A stretch of 37,784 bases of DNA, from NCBI GenBank assembly GCA_945878115.1, contig CAMDVD010000039.1, forward strand, positions 1 through 37,784, in the 5' to 3' direction. Shown one piece after another: positions 1 to 8,608 of the stretch; the stretch's first letter is position 1; each line of letters starts with the position of its first letter. The notes below the pieces were generated by a model that ran no database searches, was not told the origin of the DNA, and worked only from the letters and a program-made list of their open reading frames with translations. A program made the position numbers and the translations under genes. The DNA is from Chitinophaga pinensis. GTDB lineage: Bacteria; Bacteroidota; Bacteroidia; Chitinophagales; Chitinophagaceae.

Positions 1-860
1 ATGCCACTACCTGTGCCTATATAATTCATATTGATAGTATACCACATGGCATCAGACACTTCAAACAAAGGCAAGCCTATATACACACTATCACCAAATA
101 CAATAGTGGTATCATGCAGCCAGTTACTTACATCGGTAGCAATGAGCGAGACATCATCTATTATTATTTCGCTACACTCGCATGGCTGCGATAAATTACA
201 AATTGATTTCTGTGTATTTGCATCGCTCAAAAAATTAGCAATAGTGAGAAAGGTTTCATTACCTGTGGCTGTGAAAGTTCCTTGTACTGGTTTCCAATTC
301 AATGTATCATCAATAATAAACCCGCATTGTACCTGCGGGTTTACAAAAGGATAAATGCCACTACTATCTTGTGCAACTATAGTATCTAATTGCCCATTAT
401 CAAAATACATACCTACACCATTGGTAAAATATTGTTCAATTTCAAATGGGCTTACATACATTTTAGCACAGTAGTTTTTACCAGCAATTAATGGTGATTT
501 TAGTTTTACCCTAGCCATACTCCTAACTGTTGATGGCTGAGGCAAGCCCCAGCCTGTCCAATATGAACATATCGAAATAGCACCATCGCCATGTCTAGGT
601 TCTTGATAAAACCAATAATTATTTGGAAGCGTCAAACCATTGCTTGCTAATACATATCTGCCGAAATAACCAAAGGCACATTTTGAAAGACTTGTTGAAT
701 CTATGTTATTCCAATATCGAATTACCCCTTGCCCTTCAAAAATATTTACACCAATGGTATCTTCAAATGACGGGTCAGGTACGAGGTTAATTTGAGCTTT
801 AACACCCAAGCATGACATGAATAATATTATGCTACTCAATAATAAGTTTCTTAGTTTCAT
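1..860 (-). CDS. Secreted protein with NLVPDPSFED-type N-terminal domain, cut by left edge
   Basis: An open frame runs leftward from ATG at 860 to the window edge without a stop (286 codons seen), so the gene is partial at its 3' end. The start MKLRNLLLSSIILFMSCLG followed by VKAQ is a signal peptide, with likely cleavage after KAQ. The mature protein opens with INLVPDPSFEDT, a motif common at the start of Bacteroidota secreted proteins with a jelly-roll or carbohydrate-binding-like domain. Aromatic- and Cys-containing beta-rich sequence follows (WTGWGLPQPS, CSEIIIDDVSLI). Such proteins often end in a T9SS sorting domain or an OmpA domain, but that part is outside the window. The substrate is unknown. 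The call of a secreted protein is firm; anything finer is inference. Confidence 0.8.
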   Translation of the reverse strand, partial: MKLRNLLLSSIILFMSCLGVKAQINLVPDPSFEDTIGVNIFEGQGVIRYWNNIDSTSLSKCAFGYFGRYVLASNGLTLPNNYWFYQEPRHGDGAISICSYWTGWGLPQPSTVRSMARVKLKSPLIAGKNYCAKMYVSPFEIEQYFTNGVGMYFDNGQLDTIVAQDSSGIYPFVNPQVQCGFIIDDTLNWKPVQGTFTATGNETFLTIANFLSDANTQKSICNLSQPCECSEIIIDDVSLIATDVSNWLHDTTIVFGDSVYIGLPLFEVSDAMWYTINMNYIGTGSG

Positions 861-921
861 GTTCTGAGGTAGATTTATTTGTGATAGTAATATTATAAAT
901 TCCAGCAGCTAATTACAGGCT

Positions 922-954
922 GTTCGACATGTTCGGCTTTGCGGCATGTCGAAC
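922..954. repeat. Small REP-like palindrome
   Basis: A perfect 10-bp inverted repeat, GTTCGACATG (922-931) and CATGTCGAAC (945-954), flanks a 13-nt loop. Related words recur nearby: TTCGACATATCGAAC at about 1018 and TTCGGCATTGCGACATGCC at about 1799. The arrangement suggests a dispersed palindromic family, but the copy number in the genome cannot be seen from here. Confidence 0.55.
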
Positions 955-1258
955 TACAGATAAAAGTGGTTCTCCGAACCAATTCGATTTTGTTATAAAC
1001 CAATGTTGTTCGGTTCTTCGACATATCGAACATCGATTTCTTAGTTTCATATTCCTTAGTAGTTGAATTTGCTATACTGCTCTGATATAAATTTTCCGTG
1101 TTCATCATTTACATTTTAAATGCTAAACCCTAAAGATATAAAATACAAATTCGGATATTTCAAACATTAACAAATTAGGATAGAAAAAAATAGATGATAT
1201 GCTAAGAATAAATTGTTACCCGCCGCATTTTTGCAACCTAGCAGAGGCAAAACCCATC

Positions 1259-1340
1259 TAAAAGCTGACCGCGCCCAGCTAAAAGGTAACCGCGCCCAGT
1301 TAAAAGCTGACCTCGCCCAGTTAAAAGGTGACCGCTCCCA
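1259..1340. repeat. 21-bp tandem repeat, about four copies
   Basis: Units start at 1259, 1280, 1301 and 1322, each reading TAAAAG(G/C)T(G/A)ACC followed by a CGCCCAG-type end. The last unit is slightly degenerate and runs into an inverted copy of the same sequence. No coding potential fits it. Confidence 0.85.
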
Positions 1341-1354
1341 CCTTTTAACTGGGC
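1315..1354. repeat. Perfect 16-bp inverted repeat (hairpin)
   Basis: GCCCAGTTAAAAGGTG at 1315-1330 is exactly complementary to 1339-1354, leaving an 8-nt loop (ACCGCTCC). It joins the last tandem unit to the first inverted unit. There is no T-run after it and no gene ends nearby, so it is not an ordinary terminator. Confidence 0.9.
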
Positions 1355-1700
1355 TGGGTCGGTTTAAAGGTGAAGCTAACTAGTATATTTGTGGGCGAGC
1401 GGAGCTTTTTACTCCTCTCTCCCACCTTTTTACTCCTCTCTTGCAGGTTTTAAATGGGCTGGGTCGGTTTTAAGGTGGGGGTATCCACCCTATTTGCGGG
1501 CGAGCGCACCTTTTTACTCCTCGCTCGCACCTTTTAGCTCCGCTCGGTCGGTTTTTGGGTGGGGGGAGGGTACCTCAAAACTGGGCTGGGTCGGTTTTTA
1601 GGTGGGGGGGGTACCTATATAGGTGGGGTCAAAAGTCGTAAGTAGATAGTAGAAAGTGGTTGACCCTACCCTATTTGCGGGCGGGCGCAACTTTTTATAA
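1351..1700. repeat. Mosaic of dispersed repeat words in inverted orientation
   Basis: The word GGGCTGGGTCGGTTT occurs at 1351, 1456 and 1583. TATTTG(T/C)GGGCG(A/G)GCG occurs at 1386, 1491 and 1672. TTTTTACTCCTC occurs several times between 1405 and 1520. GC content is clearly above the flanks. The mosaic looks like degenerate copies of one palindromic unit, with the left tandem array as the opposite strand of the same unit. Confidence 0.7.
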
Positions 1701-2032
1701 AAATATTGAGCAATCCATAGTAATTCATTACCTCGTAATTATTTCTTGATTCATTCTGTTCAATAATTCTAACTCATCTTTCAAGATGTGTAGGTTGTTC
1801 GGCATTGCGACATGCCAAACAATTTCGACAACAATAATACACGCTGTTTGAAATTTTCACGCCCGAACCGCAACCAAATAATTTGTTCTCCTTACCAAGC
1901 AAATTGTAGTTGCCAAATTATTTTTTCATTAAGTAAAACCAAATAATATAATGCCCTTTGTGAGATGGCTCAGTAGATTGGCGCATCGAATATCTAAAAA
2001 CTATAATCATAATAAATTCAACTTATAATAAA

Positions 2033-2065
2033 TTGTTTTTTTTGTGATATGAATTTTTATATTTG
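2033..2065 (+). promoter_or_regulatory. Candidate rpoN promoter
   Basis: TTG at 2033-2035 and TATATTTG at 2058-2065 match the Bacteroidota sigma-ABfr consensus (TTG, TAnnTTTG), with a 22-bp spacer, slightly longer than usual. The predicted transcript would start near 2071, just before the ATG at 2081. The -7 box overlaps the alternative TTG codon at 2063, which argues against that codon as the start. Confidence 0.5.
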
Positions 2066-2080
2066 TGTCGAGGGTTCACA

Positions 2081-3586
2081 ATGCAGACATTTTCACAACA
2101 ACAACGCCTACTACAGAGATTATCGCCACAACAAATTCAATTGATGAAATTGTTACAAGTGCCCACCATGTTGTTGGATGAACGCATTAAAGAAGAGATC
2201 GAAGAAAACCCAGCACTTGAAATTAGTGTGGAAGATGAAGATGATAAAACCATAGCAGAAAAAACAAGCGATGAATTAAAAGATGAATTCACACAAGAGG
2301 AAAACGAGGACTATGTTTCTACAGAGGACCATGATGAATACGACAATATAGAAATTTCAGATTATGTAAAAGAAGGAGATGATGAAGATGCGGATTATAA
2401 CTTCCAGTCGGATAGCTATGGCAATGCGGATGAAGACGAAAAATTTTCACATCAACCCAAATTTGAAACGACCTTCTATGATCACCTCATGGGCCAGTTG
2501 AACATGCTCAAATTAGATGAGCATCAATTAAAAGTAGCTACATTTATTATTGGCAGTATTGACGAGGATGGCTATTTGCGTAGAGATATTCCTTCCATCA
2601 TTGATGATTTGGCATTTCGACAAAATATAAACACCACAGAAGAAGAGTTAAATAGCATCTTACTCATTATACAAAGTTTTGAGCCTGCTGGGGTTGCTGC
2701 CAACTCTTTACAACAGTGTTTATTGTTTCAATTAAAACGAAAAAAGAAAACACCAATCATCAGTTATTCTATCAAAATTTTAGAAAAGTATTTTGACGAA
2801 TTTACTAAAAAACACTATGATAAAATTCTTCGTGCTTTAAGTTTGGAGGATGCCGATTTGAAAGAAATCATTCAAGTCATCGTAAAATTAAATCCTAAAC
2901 CTGGATTAAATTATTCATCTAGTGATATTACTAAAACATATATCATTCCAGACTTTACCATACAAAACATCAATGGCACTTTAGACTTACAACTCAATCA
3001 AAAAAATGCCCCAGATTTAAGAATCAGTAGCGCTTTTAAAGACATGTTGAAAGACTATGATAAAAGCAAAAAGAAAGATGTTCGACAAAAAGAAGCCATT
3101 CTGTTTATTAAACAAAAAATAGATTCTGCTAAATGGTTTATTGATGCGGTTAAACAAAGACAAGATACTTTAATGTTGACCATGACACGTATCATGTATT
3201 TACAAGAAGAATTTTTTTTTACTGGTGACGAGACCACCCTTCGTCCAATGATTTTGAAAGATGTAGCGGATAGAACAGGTTTAGATATTTCCACCATTTC
3301 TCGCGTAGTGAATAGTAAGTATGTGCAGACCGAATTTGGTACTTTTAAACTCAAATACTTTTTTTCAGAATCTATGTCTACAGAAAGTGGTGAAGATGTT
3401 TCTACTAGAGAAGTGAAAATGATGCTGGGTGAAATGATACAACAGGAAGACAAAACCAAGCCTTTATCTGACGAAAAACTAACGGAAATGCTAAAGGAAA
3501 AAGGTTATAATATTGCCCGCAGAACTGTTGCCAAATATAGAGAGCAACTGAATTTGCCTATAGCTAGGTTGCGCCGCGAGTTATAA
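2081..3586 (+). CDS. rpoN: RNA polymerase sigma-54 factor
   Basis: This is the alternative sigma factor that directs RNA polymerase to -24/-12 promoters and needs an AAA+ activator to open them. The 501-residue protein has the Gln/Leu-rich activator-interacting region I at its N-terminus (FSQQQRLLQRLSPQQIQLM), a long acidic linker (about 40-125), the core-binding domain, a helix-turn-helix region (LKDVADRTGLDISTISRVV) and the C-terminal RpoN box ARRTVAKYRE at 479-488. Length and order match the family. The ATG at 2081 is chosen because the longer frame would begin with TTG inside the predicted -7 promoter box. No sigma-54 activator gene lies in the window. The acidic linker is rather long, which is common in Bacteroidota. 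Identification is very secure. Confidence 0.97.
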   Translation: MQTFSQQQRLLQRLSPQQIQLMKLLQVPTMLLDERIKEEIEENPALEISVEDEDDKTIAEKTSDELKDEFTQEENEDYVSTEDHDEYDNIEISDYVKEGDDEDADYNFQSDSYGNADEDEKFSHQPKFETTFYDHLMGQLNMLKLDEHQLKVATFIIGSIDEDGYLRRDIPSIIDDLAFRQNINTTEEELNSILLIIQSFEPAGVAANSLQQCLLFQLKRKKKTPIISYSIKILEKYFDEFTKKHYDKILRALSLEDADLKEIIQVIVKLNPKPGLNYSSSDITKTYIIPDFTIQNINGTLDLQLNQKNAPDLRISSAFKDMLKDYDKSKKKDVRQKEAILFIKQKIDSAKWFIDAVKQRQDTLMLTMTRIMYLQEEFFFTGDETTLRPMILKDVADRTGLDISTISRVVNSKYVQTEFGTFKLKYFFSESMSTESGEDVSTREVKMMLGEMIQQEDKTKPLSDEKLTEMLKEKGYNIARRTVAKYREQLNLPIARLRREL

Positions 3587-3630
3587 ATAAAAATTGCCCA
3601 TGGTTTACACTCCAAAAACAAATCTATAAA

Positions 3631-3663
3631 TTTAGAACAAACTGCATATTTTAATTACATTTG
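3631..3663 (+). promoter_or_regulatory. Candidate promoter of the DUF349 gene
   Basis: TACATTTG at 3656-3663 is a perfect Bacteroidota -7 element. TTTAG at 3631-3635, 20 bp upstream, is an imperfect -33 element. The ATG follows 29 bp after the -7 box. Confidence 0.45.
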
Positions 3664-3692
3664 CCCACTCATTTCCTTAACTACTATTTACT

Positions 3693-5654
3693 ATGTCCAC
3701 AGCTACTCTGTACTCTCTCAAAGATGATAAAGTGTTTATTCCTGCTACCAATTGGTTCGAAGAAAGAAGCATCGCCGACCTCAAAGAAACGAATCAACAA
3801 TATATTATTTCTTCATTAGAAGAGCGATTCAAAGAGCTAGAAGAGAAAGTAAATGAAATTGTGAAAGAGTATGAAACCATCGGCGAAAAAGTAAAATTAG
3901 CAGGTAAAGTGGTTCGTACAAAATCTTATATATGTACCGCCAAAGCGATTGGAGACTACAGTTCTATTTTAATCCCTTTGGATAAAATTGAAGCGGAAAT
4001 AAAAATGGAAGTAGATAAAGTGTTGGCACAAAAAGAACAATTATGTCAAGAAGCAGAAGCACTTTTACAAACAACAGAATGGAGAGAGTCGACAGATAAA
4101 TTGCGTGAATTACAAAAACAATTCAAAGAATTACCTTCTGTACCAGATTTAAAGAATGAACAATTTCGAGAAAGATTTGAAAAAACCAAAGATGATTTTT
4201 TTAAAAACAAACAAGCAAGTTTCGAAAGTTTTGAACAAGATTTATTAGATAATTTATCTAAAAAAATTGATTTGTGTGAGAAAGCCGAAGCATTACAAAA
4301 TTCTACCAATTGGAAAAAAACGACGGACTTATACCAAGAGATGAATGAAGAATGGAAGAAAATAGGTATTGTTCCAAAACATCGTGTAGAAGAACTTTGG
4401 TTTAGATTCAGTACCGCTAAAGATATTTTCTTCAATAACAAAAGAGAACATTATGGTGAAGTAAAATCTGATCAAGAACAAAACTTGGTTAAAAAACTTG
4501 AACTCATCGCAAAAGCAGATGCGCTTAAAGAAAGTACAGATTGGAAAAAAACTACGGATGCGTACAATCTTTTGATGGAGGAATGGAAAAAAATTGGCCG
4601 AGTACCTCACGAAAAAAATGATGAAACCTGGGATTTATTCGTAGCTGCTAAAAATCATTTTTATAAAAACAAAGATGCCCATTATGGCAATCAACGTGTA
4701 CAACTAGAAGACAATTATGCGCGCAAAATGTCGATAGTAAATCACGCCGAAGAGTTACAAAATTCTCAAGAATTCGAATCCGCTACCAAAGAATTTATGG
4801 ACATGTTTGAAGAGTGGAAAACGATTGGTCGTACTCCAAAAGAATATGGCGATGATGCTTGGGAACGCTTTATGAAAGCAAAGAAAAATTTCTTTGACAG
4901 AAAAGATGCAAGTCGCGAAAAACGAAAAATAGAATTGACAAAAGATATACGCGAAAGAGTAGAAAGAAATCGAAGCAATTACAATAGATACAGTCGGGAT
5001 ATACAACGCGAAGAGGATTTACTTTTTGATATTGAAGAAAGAATGGCGAACCTTCCACATACACTTCGATCATACGAAAAACGAGAAGAGTATAAAGAAT
5101 TAATGGAAGAATTGAAGGTTAAAATAAATGAGTTAAAAGGCAAGGCGAAAGAAGTAAAAGAGAGAATGAATCAAGATGATCGTGAGCTGAATTATATCAT
5201 GCGTGGGCCTCGTAAAAAAGAAAATGAAAAACCAGCGCTAGCAAAAACATCCGAAAAGAAAATAGAAAAGGAAAAGCCTAACGTAGAAATGCAAGCTCCT
5301 GTAATTGCTGCTACAGCAAATGAATCTTCAGCTGAAATTTCGGATTCAAAAGCAGCTGAATTACCAGTAGAAATTAAGGAAGATATGGTAGTTGAAAATG
5401 TAGAAACAACTGCCGCTGTTGTTGAAGAATCAACTGAATTACCTGCAGCAACTGCAGAAACACCTACTGCTATTGTTGAAGAAGAAACAAATATATTGCC
5501 CGAAGTAATCATAGAAAATACAATTGTTGAAAATGTAGAACCCACAGCTGCTGCTGCTATTGAAGTCGTAACTGAATTACCTGCATCCATTGTAGAGGCA
5601 CCGACAGATGAACCGCAAGCAGATGAAAACACCACCCCCGAAATTGCTGGGTAA
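3693..5654 (+). CDS. DUF349 repeat protein
   Basis: The 653-residue protein has four DUF349 helical repeats at about 77-residue spacing, starting near residues 129, 207, 284 and 361. Each has a W/F-x-x-(S/T)-T core followed by EEWKxIGxxP and a K-rich FF motif. An N-terminal region of about 125 residues precedes them, and a charged coiled coil (about 410-500) follows. The last 150 residues are a low-complexity Ala/Glu/Thr/Val tail with an internally duplicated module (ENVETTAAVV... and ENVEPTAAAA...). The protein has no signal peptide or membrane segment and is probably cytoplasmic. The biochemical role of DUF349 is not established as far as I know, so no function is proposed. It stands alone with its own candidate promoter. 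Confidence 0.88.
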   Translation: MSTATLYSLKDDKVFIPATNWFEERSIADLKETNQQYIISSLEERFKELEEKVNEIVKEYETIGEKVKLAGKVVRTKSYICTAKAIGDYSSILIPLDKIEAEIKMEVDKVLAQKEQLCQEAEALLQTTEWRESTDKLRELQKQFKELPSVPDLKNEQFRERFEKTKDDFFKNKQASFESFEQDLLDNLSKKIDLCEKAEALQNSTNWKKTTDLYQEMNEEWKKIGIVPKHRVEELWFRFSTAKDIFFNNKREHYGEVKSDQEQNLVKKLELIAKADALKESTDWKKTTDAYNLLMEEWKKIGRVPHEKNDETWDLFVAAKNHFYKNKDAHYGNQRVQLEDNYARKMSIVNHAEELQNSQEFESATKEFMDMFEEWKTIGRTPKEYGDDAWERFMKAKKNFFDRKDASREKRKIELTKDIRERVERNRSNYNRYSRDIQREEDLLFDIEERMANLPHTLRSYEKREEYKELMEELKVKINELKGKAKEVKERMNQDDRELNYIMRGPRKKENEKPALAKTSEKKIEKEKPNVEMQAPVIAATANESSAEISDSKAAELPVEIKEDMVVENVETTAAVVEESTELPAATAETPTAIVEEETNILPEVIIENTIVENVEPTAAAAIEVVTELPASIVEAPTDEPQADENTTPEIAG

Positions 5655-5763
5655 CGAATAATAACGGATAGTAAAAACTAGAAGAGAACTATTTTAAACC
5701 ATCAGTAGAACTTTAAATACAACATCAGAAACAAAATAATCATACTAATAAAGAAAATATAAC

Positions 5764-6834
5764 ATGTCAAATAAAGTATTTGAATTAATGAAAGAGATGG
5801 AACATGAACAAGTCGTTTTTTGTCATGATCCTAAATCAAACCTCAAAGCAATTATTGCAATTCACAACACAACATTAGGCCCTGCACTTGGTGGCACACG
5901 CATGTGGAATTACGCATCAGACGATGATGCCGTAGTGGATGCACTTCGTTTGTCAAGAGGTATGAGTTATAAGGCAGCCATATCTGGATTAAATTTAGGC
6001 GGTGGAAAAGCCGTTATTATTGGTGATCCATCCTTGAAGAGTGAAGCTTTATGGCGTCGTTATGGCAAATTCGTAAATTCCTTAAATGGTAAATATATCA
6101 CTGCAGAAGATGTAAATACTTCCGCTTCAGATATGGAATATATTCACTTAGAAACAAAACATGTAACTGGTATTCCAGAATATATGGGTGGTAGTGGCGA
6201 CCCTTCCCCTTTTACGGCTTATGGTGTATTTGTAGGCATGAAAGCATGCGCTCATAAGCAATGGGGAAGCGATAATTTATCTGGCAAAAAAATATTAGTT
6301 CAAGGTGTGGGTCATGTAGGCCAATATCTTGTTGGACATCTAGTTGAAGCTGGCGCAAAAGTGTACATAACAGATATTAACGCAGAAAGAATTAAAGAAA
6401 CAAGCAATAGATTTCCAGTAGAATTTGTGGAGCCTGCTGACATGCTTTCCATAGACATCGATATCTATGCGCCTTGTGCATTGGGAGCTACTGTCAATTC
6501 TGAAACAATTCCATTGTTAAAATGCCCTATCATTGCTGGTGCCGCAAATAACCAATTGGCTGAGGAAAAAATCCATGGCAGTCAATTAATCGACAAAGGA
6601 ATTATTTACGCGCCAGATTTTTTAATCAACGCTGGTGGCTTAATTAATGTTGCAGCAGAAGCTAGTGGATCCTATAATAGAGAAAAAGTGACGAAAGATG
6701 TTGAAAAAATTTACAATCGTATTTTAGATATTTTCTCTCTTTCAGAAAAAGAAAATATCACAACACAAGAAGCAGCTATGCGCATTGCACAAAAGCGTAT
6801 TGATGATATGGCAAATGTAAAATCACGTTTGTAG
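5764..6834 (+). CDS. Leucine (branched-chain amino acid) dehydrogenase
   Basis: This NAD-dependent enzyme oxidatively deaminates leucine, valine or isoleucine to the 2-oxo acid, the entry step of branched-chain amino acid catabolism. At 356 residues it has the usual length. The Glu/Leu/Phe/Val dehydrogenase signature is intact: substrate-binding Lys70 (MSYKAA) and catalytic Lys82 in LGGGKAVI, at the same spacing as in characterised leucine dehydrogenases. The Rossmann glycine motif GVGHVG lies at 181-186. No signal peptide is present. The acyl-CoA carboxylase beta gene begins 54 bp downstream on the same strand, and propionyl-CoA is an end product of valine and isoleucine breakdown, so the two may share a pathway. 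Exact substrate preference cannot be read from the sequence. Confidence 0.93.
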   Translation: MSNKVFELMKEMEHEQVVFCHDPKSNLKAIIAIHNTTLGPALGGTRMWNYASDDDAVVDALRLSRGMSYKAAISGLNLGGGKAVIIGDPSLKSEALWRRYGKFVNSLNGKYITAEDVNTSASDMEYIHLETKHVTGIPEYMGGSGDPSPFTAYGVFVGMKACAHKQWGSDNLSGKKILVQGVGHVGQYLVGHLVEAGAKVYITDINAERIKETSNRFPVEFVEPADMLSIDIDIYAPCALGATVNSETIPLLKCPIIAGAANNQLAEEKIHGSQLIDKGIIYAPDFLINAGGLINVAAEASGSYNREKVTKDVEKIYNRILDIFSLSEKENITTQEAAMRIAQKRIDDMANVKSRL

Positions 6835-6887
6835 ACTATCCTTTTTTTTAACCCAAATATAAATTATCTCCCCTTTCTCTTATTCGT

Positions 6888-8426
6888 ATGAACAAACAGG
6901 TATTGCTAAATCAAAAAATAGCGGAAACAAAAAAAGGTGGTGGTGACAAGCGAATAGAACAACAACATAAAAAAGGCAAACTCACTGCACGAGAAAGAAT
7001 TGATATTTTACTCGACCCCAATTCCTTTGAAGAAATTGGTCAATTCGTTACCCATCGAAGTACTGATTTCGGAATGGAAAAAGAATTGTATCTAGGAGAT
7101 GGCGTTGTAACTGGCTATGGTACCATTCATGGCAGAATAGTTTATATTTTTTCTCAAGATTTCACAGTGTTCGGCGGTAGCTTAAGTGAAACCCATGCCG
7201 AAAAAATATGTAAAATCATGGACATGGCCATGTCTAACGGTGCTCCTCTTATAGGACTCAACGATAGTGGTGGCGCTCGTATACAAGAAGGCGTTGTAAG
7301 TCTTGGTGGATATGCTGATATTTTTTATAGAAATACACGAGCTTCAGGCGTTATTCCGCAACTCTCAGCTATCATGGGCCCTTGCGCTGGAGGCGCAGTG
7401 TACAGTCCTGCGATTACTGATTTTATTTTGATGGTAGAACAAAGCAGTTATATGTTTGTTACTGGACCCAATGTCGTAAAAACAGTAACGCATGAAGAAG
7501 TAAGTAGTGAATCATTAGGCGGTGCAGAAACTCATGCTACAAAATCTGGGGTCACCCATTTCTCATGTATCAATGAAGTGGATTGTATAAACCATATTAA
7601 AAAACTACTCACTTATATACCGCAAAATTGTGAAGACCAAGCACCAAATTATCCATATGAATTAGGGAATGAAACTCGAGAAAAATTAAATAAGCTCATC
7701 CCTGAACAGGCGAATATGCCATACGACATGCGAGAGGTTATCCATGAAATTTGTGACACAGAAAGTTTTTTAGAAGTGCATAAAAATTATGCGGAAAATA
7801 TTCTGGTTGGCTTTGCGCGAATTGCAGGACGAAGTATTGGTATTGTTGCCAATCAACCTTCATCCTTGGCAGGCGTATTGGATATTAATTCTAGTAAAAA
7901 AGGTGCCCGATTTGTACGCTTCTGTGATGCATTTAATATTCCGTTGTTAGTTCTTGTAGATGTGCCCGGTTTTTTACCCGGAACCGACCAAGAGTGGAAT
8001 GGTATCATTACCAATGGAGCAAAATTATTATACGCATTTTGCGAAGCCACTGTACCTAAAATTACAGTGATTACTCGTAAAGCCTATGGTGGCGCATACG
8101 ACGTAATGAACAGTAAACATATTGGAGCAGATTTTAATTTTGCCTTTCCCAATGCAGAAATCGCAGTAATGGGAAGTAAAGGCGCAGTAGAAATTATTTT
8201 CAAAAAAGAAATCGAAGCCTCCGAAAACCCAGTGCAAAAATTAGAAGAAAAAGTCGCCGAATATGCAGAGAAATTTGCAAACCCATATGGTGCAGCAGCT
8301 CGTGGTTTTATAGATGAAATCATAGATCCCGCTTCAACTCGTATCAAACTTATAAAAGCATTTACCATGTTGCAAAATAAAGTCTGCAATATGCCTCGAA
8401 AAAAGCATGGAAATATTCCATTGTAG
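6888..8426 (+). CDS. pccB: Acyl-CoA carboxylase beta subunit (propionyl/methylmalonyl type)
   Basis: This is the carboxyltransferase subunit of a biotin-dependent acyl-CoA carboxylase. It moves the carboxyl group from biotin to an acyl-CoA, most likely propionyl-CoA to methylmalonyl-CoA. The 512 residues cover both halves of the fold: the N-terminal half has [13 protein letters not shown] and [12 protein letters not shown], and the C-terminal half has [18 protein letters not shown] and [14 protein letters not shown]. Asp405 in GGAYDVM matches the position that in the Streptomyces enzymes favours propionyl-CoA over acetyl-CoA. The biotin carboxylase/carrier subunit is not in the window. The decarboxylase homologue (MmdA) has the same fold and cannot be excluded. 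It probably forms a unit with the upstream leucine dehydrogenase. Confidence 0.92.
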   Translation: MNKQVLLNQKIAETKKGGGDKRIEQQHKKGKLTARERIDILLDPNSFEEIGQFVTHRSTDFGMEKELYLGDGVVTGYGTIHGRIVYIFSQDFTVFGGSLSETHAEKICKIMDMAMSNGAPLIGLNDSGGARIQEGVVSLGGYADIFYRNTRASGVIPQLSAIMGPCAGGAVYSPAITDFILMVEQSSYMFVTGPNVVKTVTHEEVSSESLGGAETHATKSGVTHFSCINEVDCINHIKKLLTYIPQNCEDQAPNYPYELGNETREKLNKLIPEQANMPYDMREVIHEICDTESFLEVHKNYAENILVGFARIAGRSIGIVANQPSSLAGVLDINSSKKGARFVRFCDAFNIPLLVLVDVPGFLPGTDQEWNGIITNGAKLLYAFCEATVPKITVITRKAYGGAYDVMNSKHIGADFNFAFPNAEIAVMGSKGAVEIIFKKEIEASENPVQKLEEKVAEYAEKFANPYGAAARGFIDEIIDPASTRIKLIKAFTMLQNKVCNMPRKKHGNIPL

Positions 8427-8608
8427 AGTGGAGTAAGATGCGTTTTCTGCCCTACTTTCAATTTGAGCAACACCTATTGTCTTAGCAGTTATTAGTCAAC
8501 TGAATCTTATCAGAAACGAACTGATCATATTATTTTCTATCCGTCAAATGTTAATGTTTGGATTTTTCAAAATCCTATTTTATATCTTGTGTTTTAAAAT
8601 AAATTCAA

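Larger units (their letters stand above)
861..2032. other. Gene-free, repeat-rich intergenic region
   Basis: About 1.2 kb without a credible gene on either strand. It holds a duplicated copy of the start of the left-edge gene (1037-1050), small GTTCGACATG-type palindromes (922-954, with relatives near 1013-1035 and 1790-1820), a 21-bp tandem repeat with a long perfect hairpin (1259-1354), and a GC-rich mosaic of recurring words up to about 1700. The short open frames here are translations of repeats. The rest (1700-2030) is AT-rich and shows nothing recognisable. Confidence 0.7.

Noticed and set aside
893-1108. Minus-strand frame of 71 codons
   Set aside because: It crosses the small palindromes and the duplicated gene start, and its protein shows no known feature.
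1389-1601. Open frame of 70 codons with repeated FYSSL words
   Set aside because: It is a translation of the GC-rich repeat mosaic; the words follow the DNA repeats, and there is no domain or promoter of its own.
5192-5635. Minus-strand 147-codon frame rich in Ser/Ala/Val
   Set aside because: It is the antisense shadow of the low-complexity tail of the DUF349 protein.
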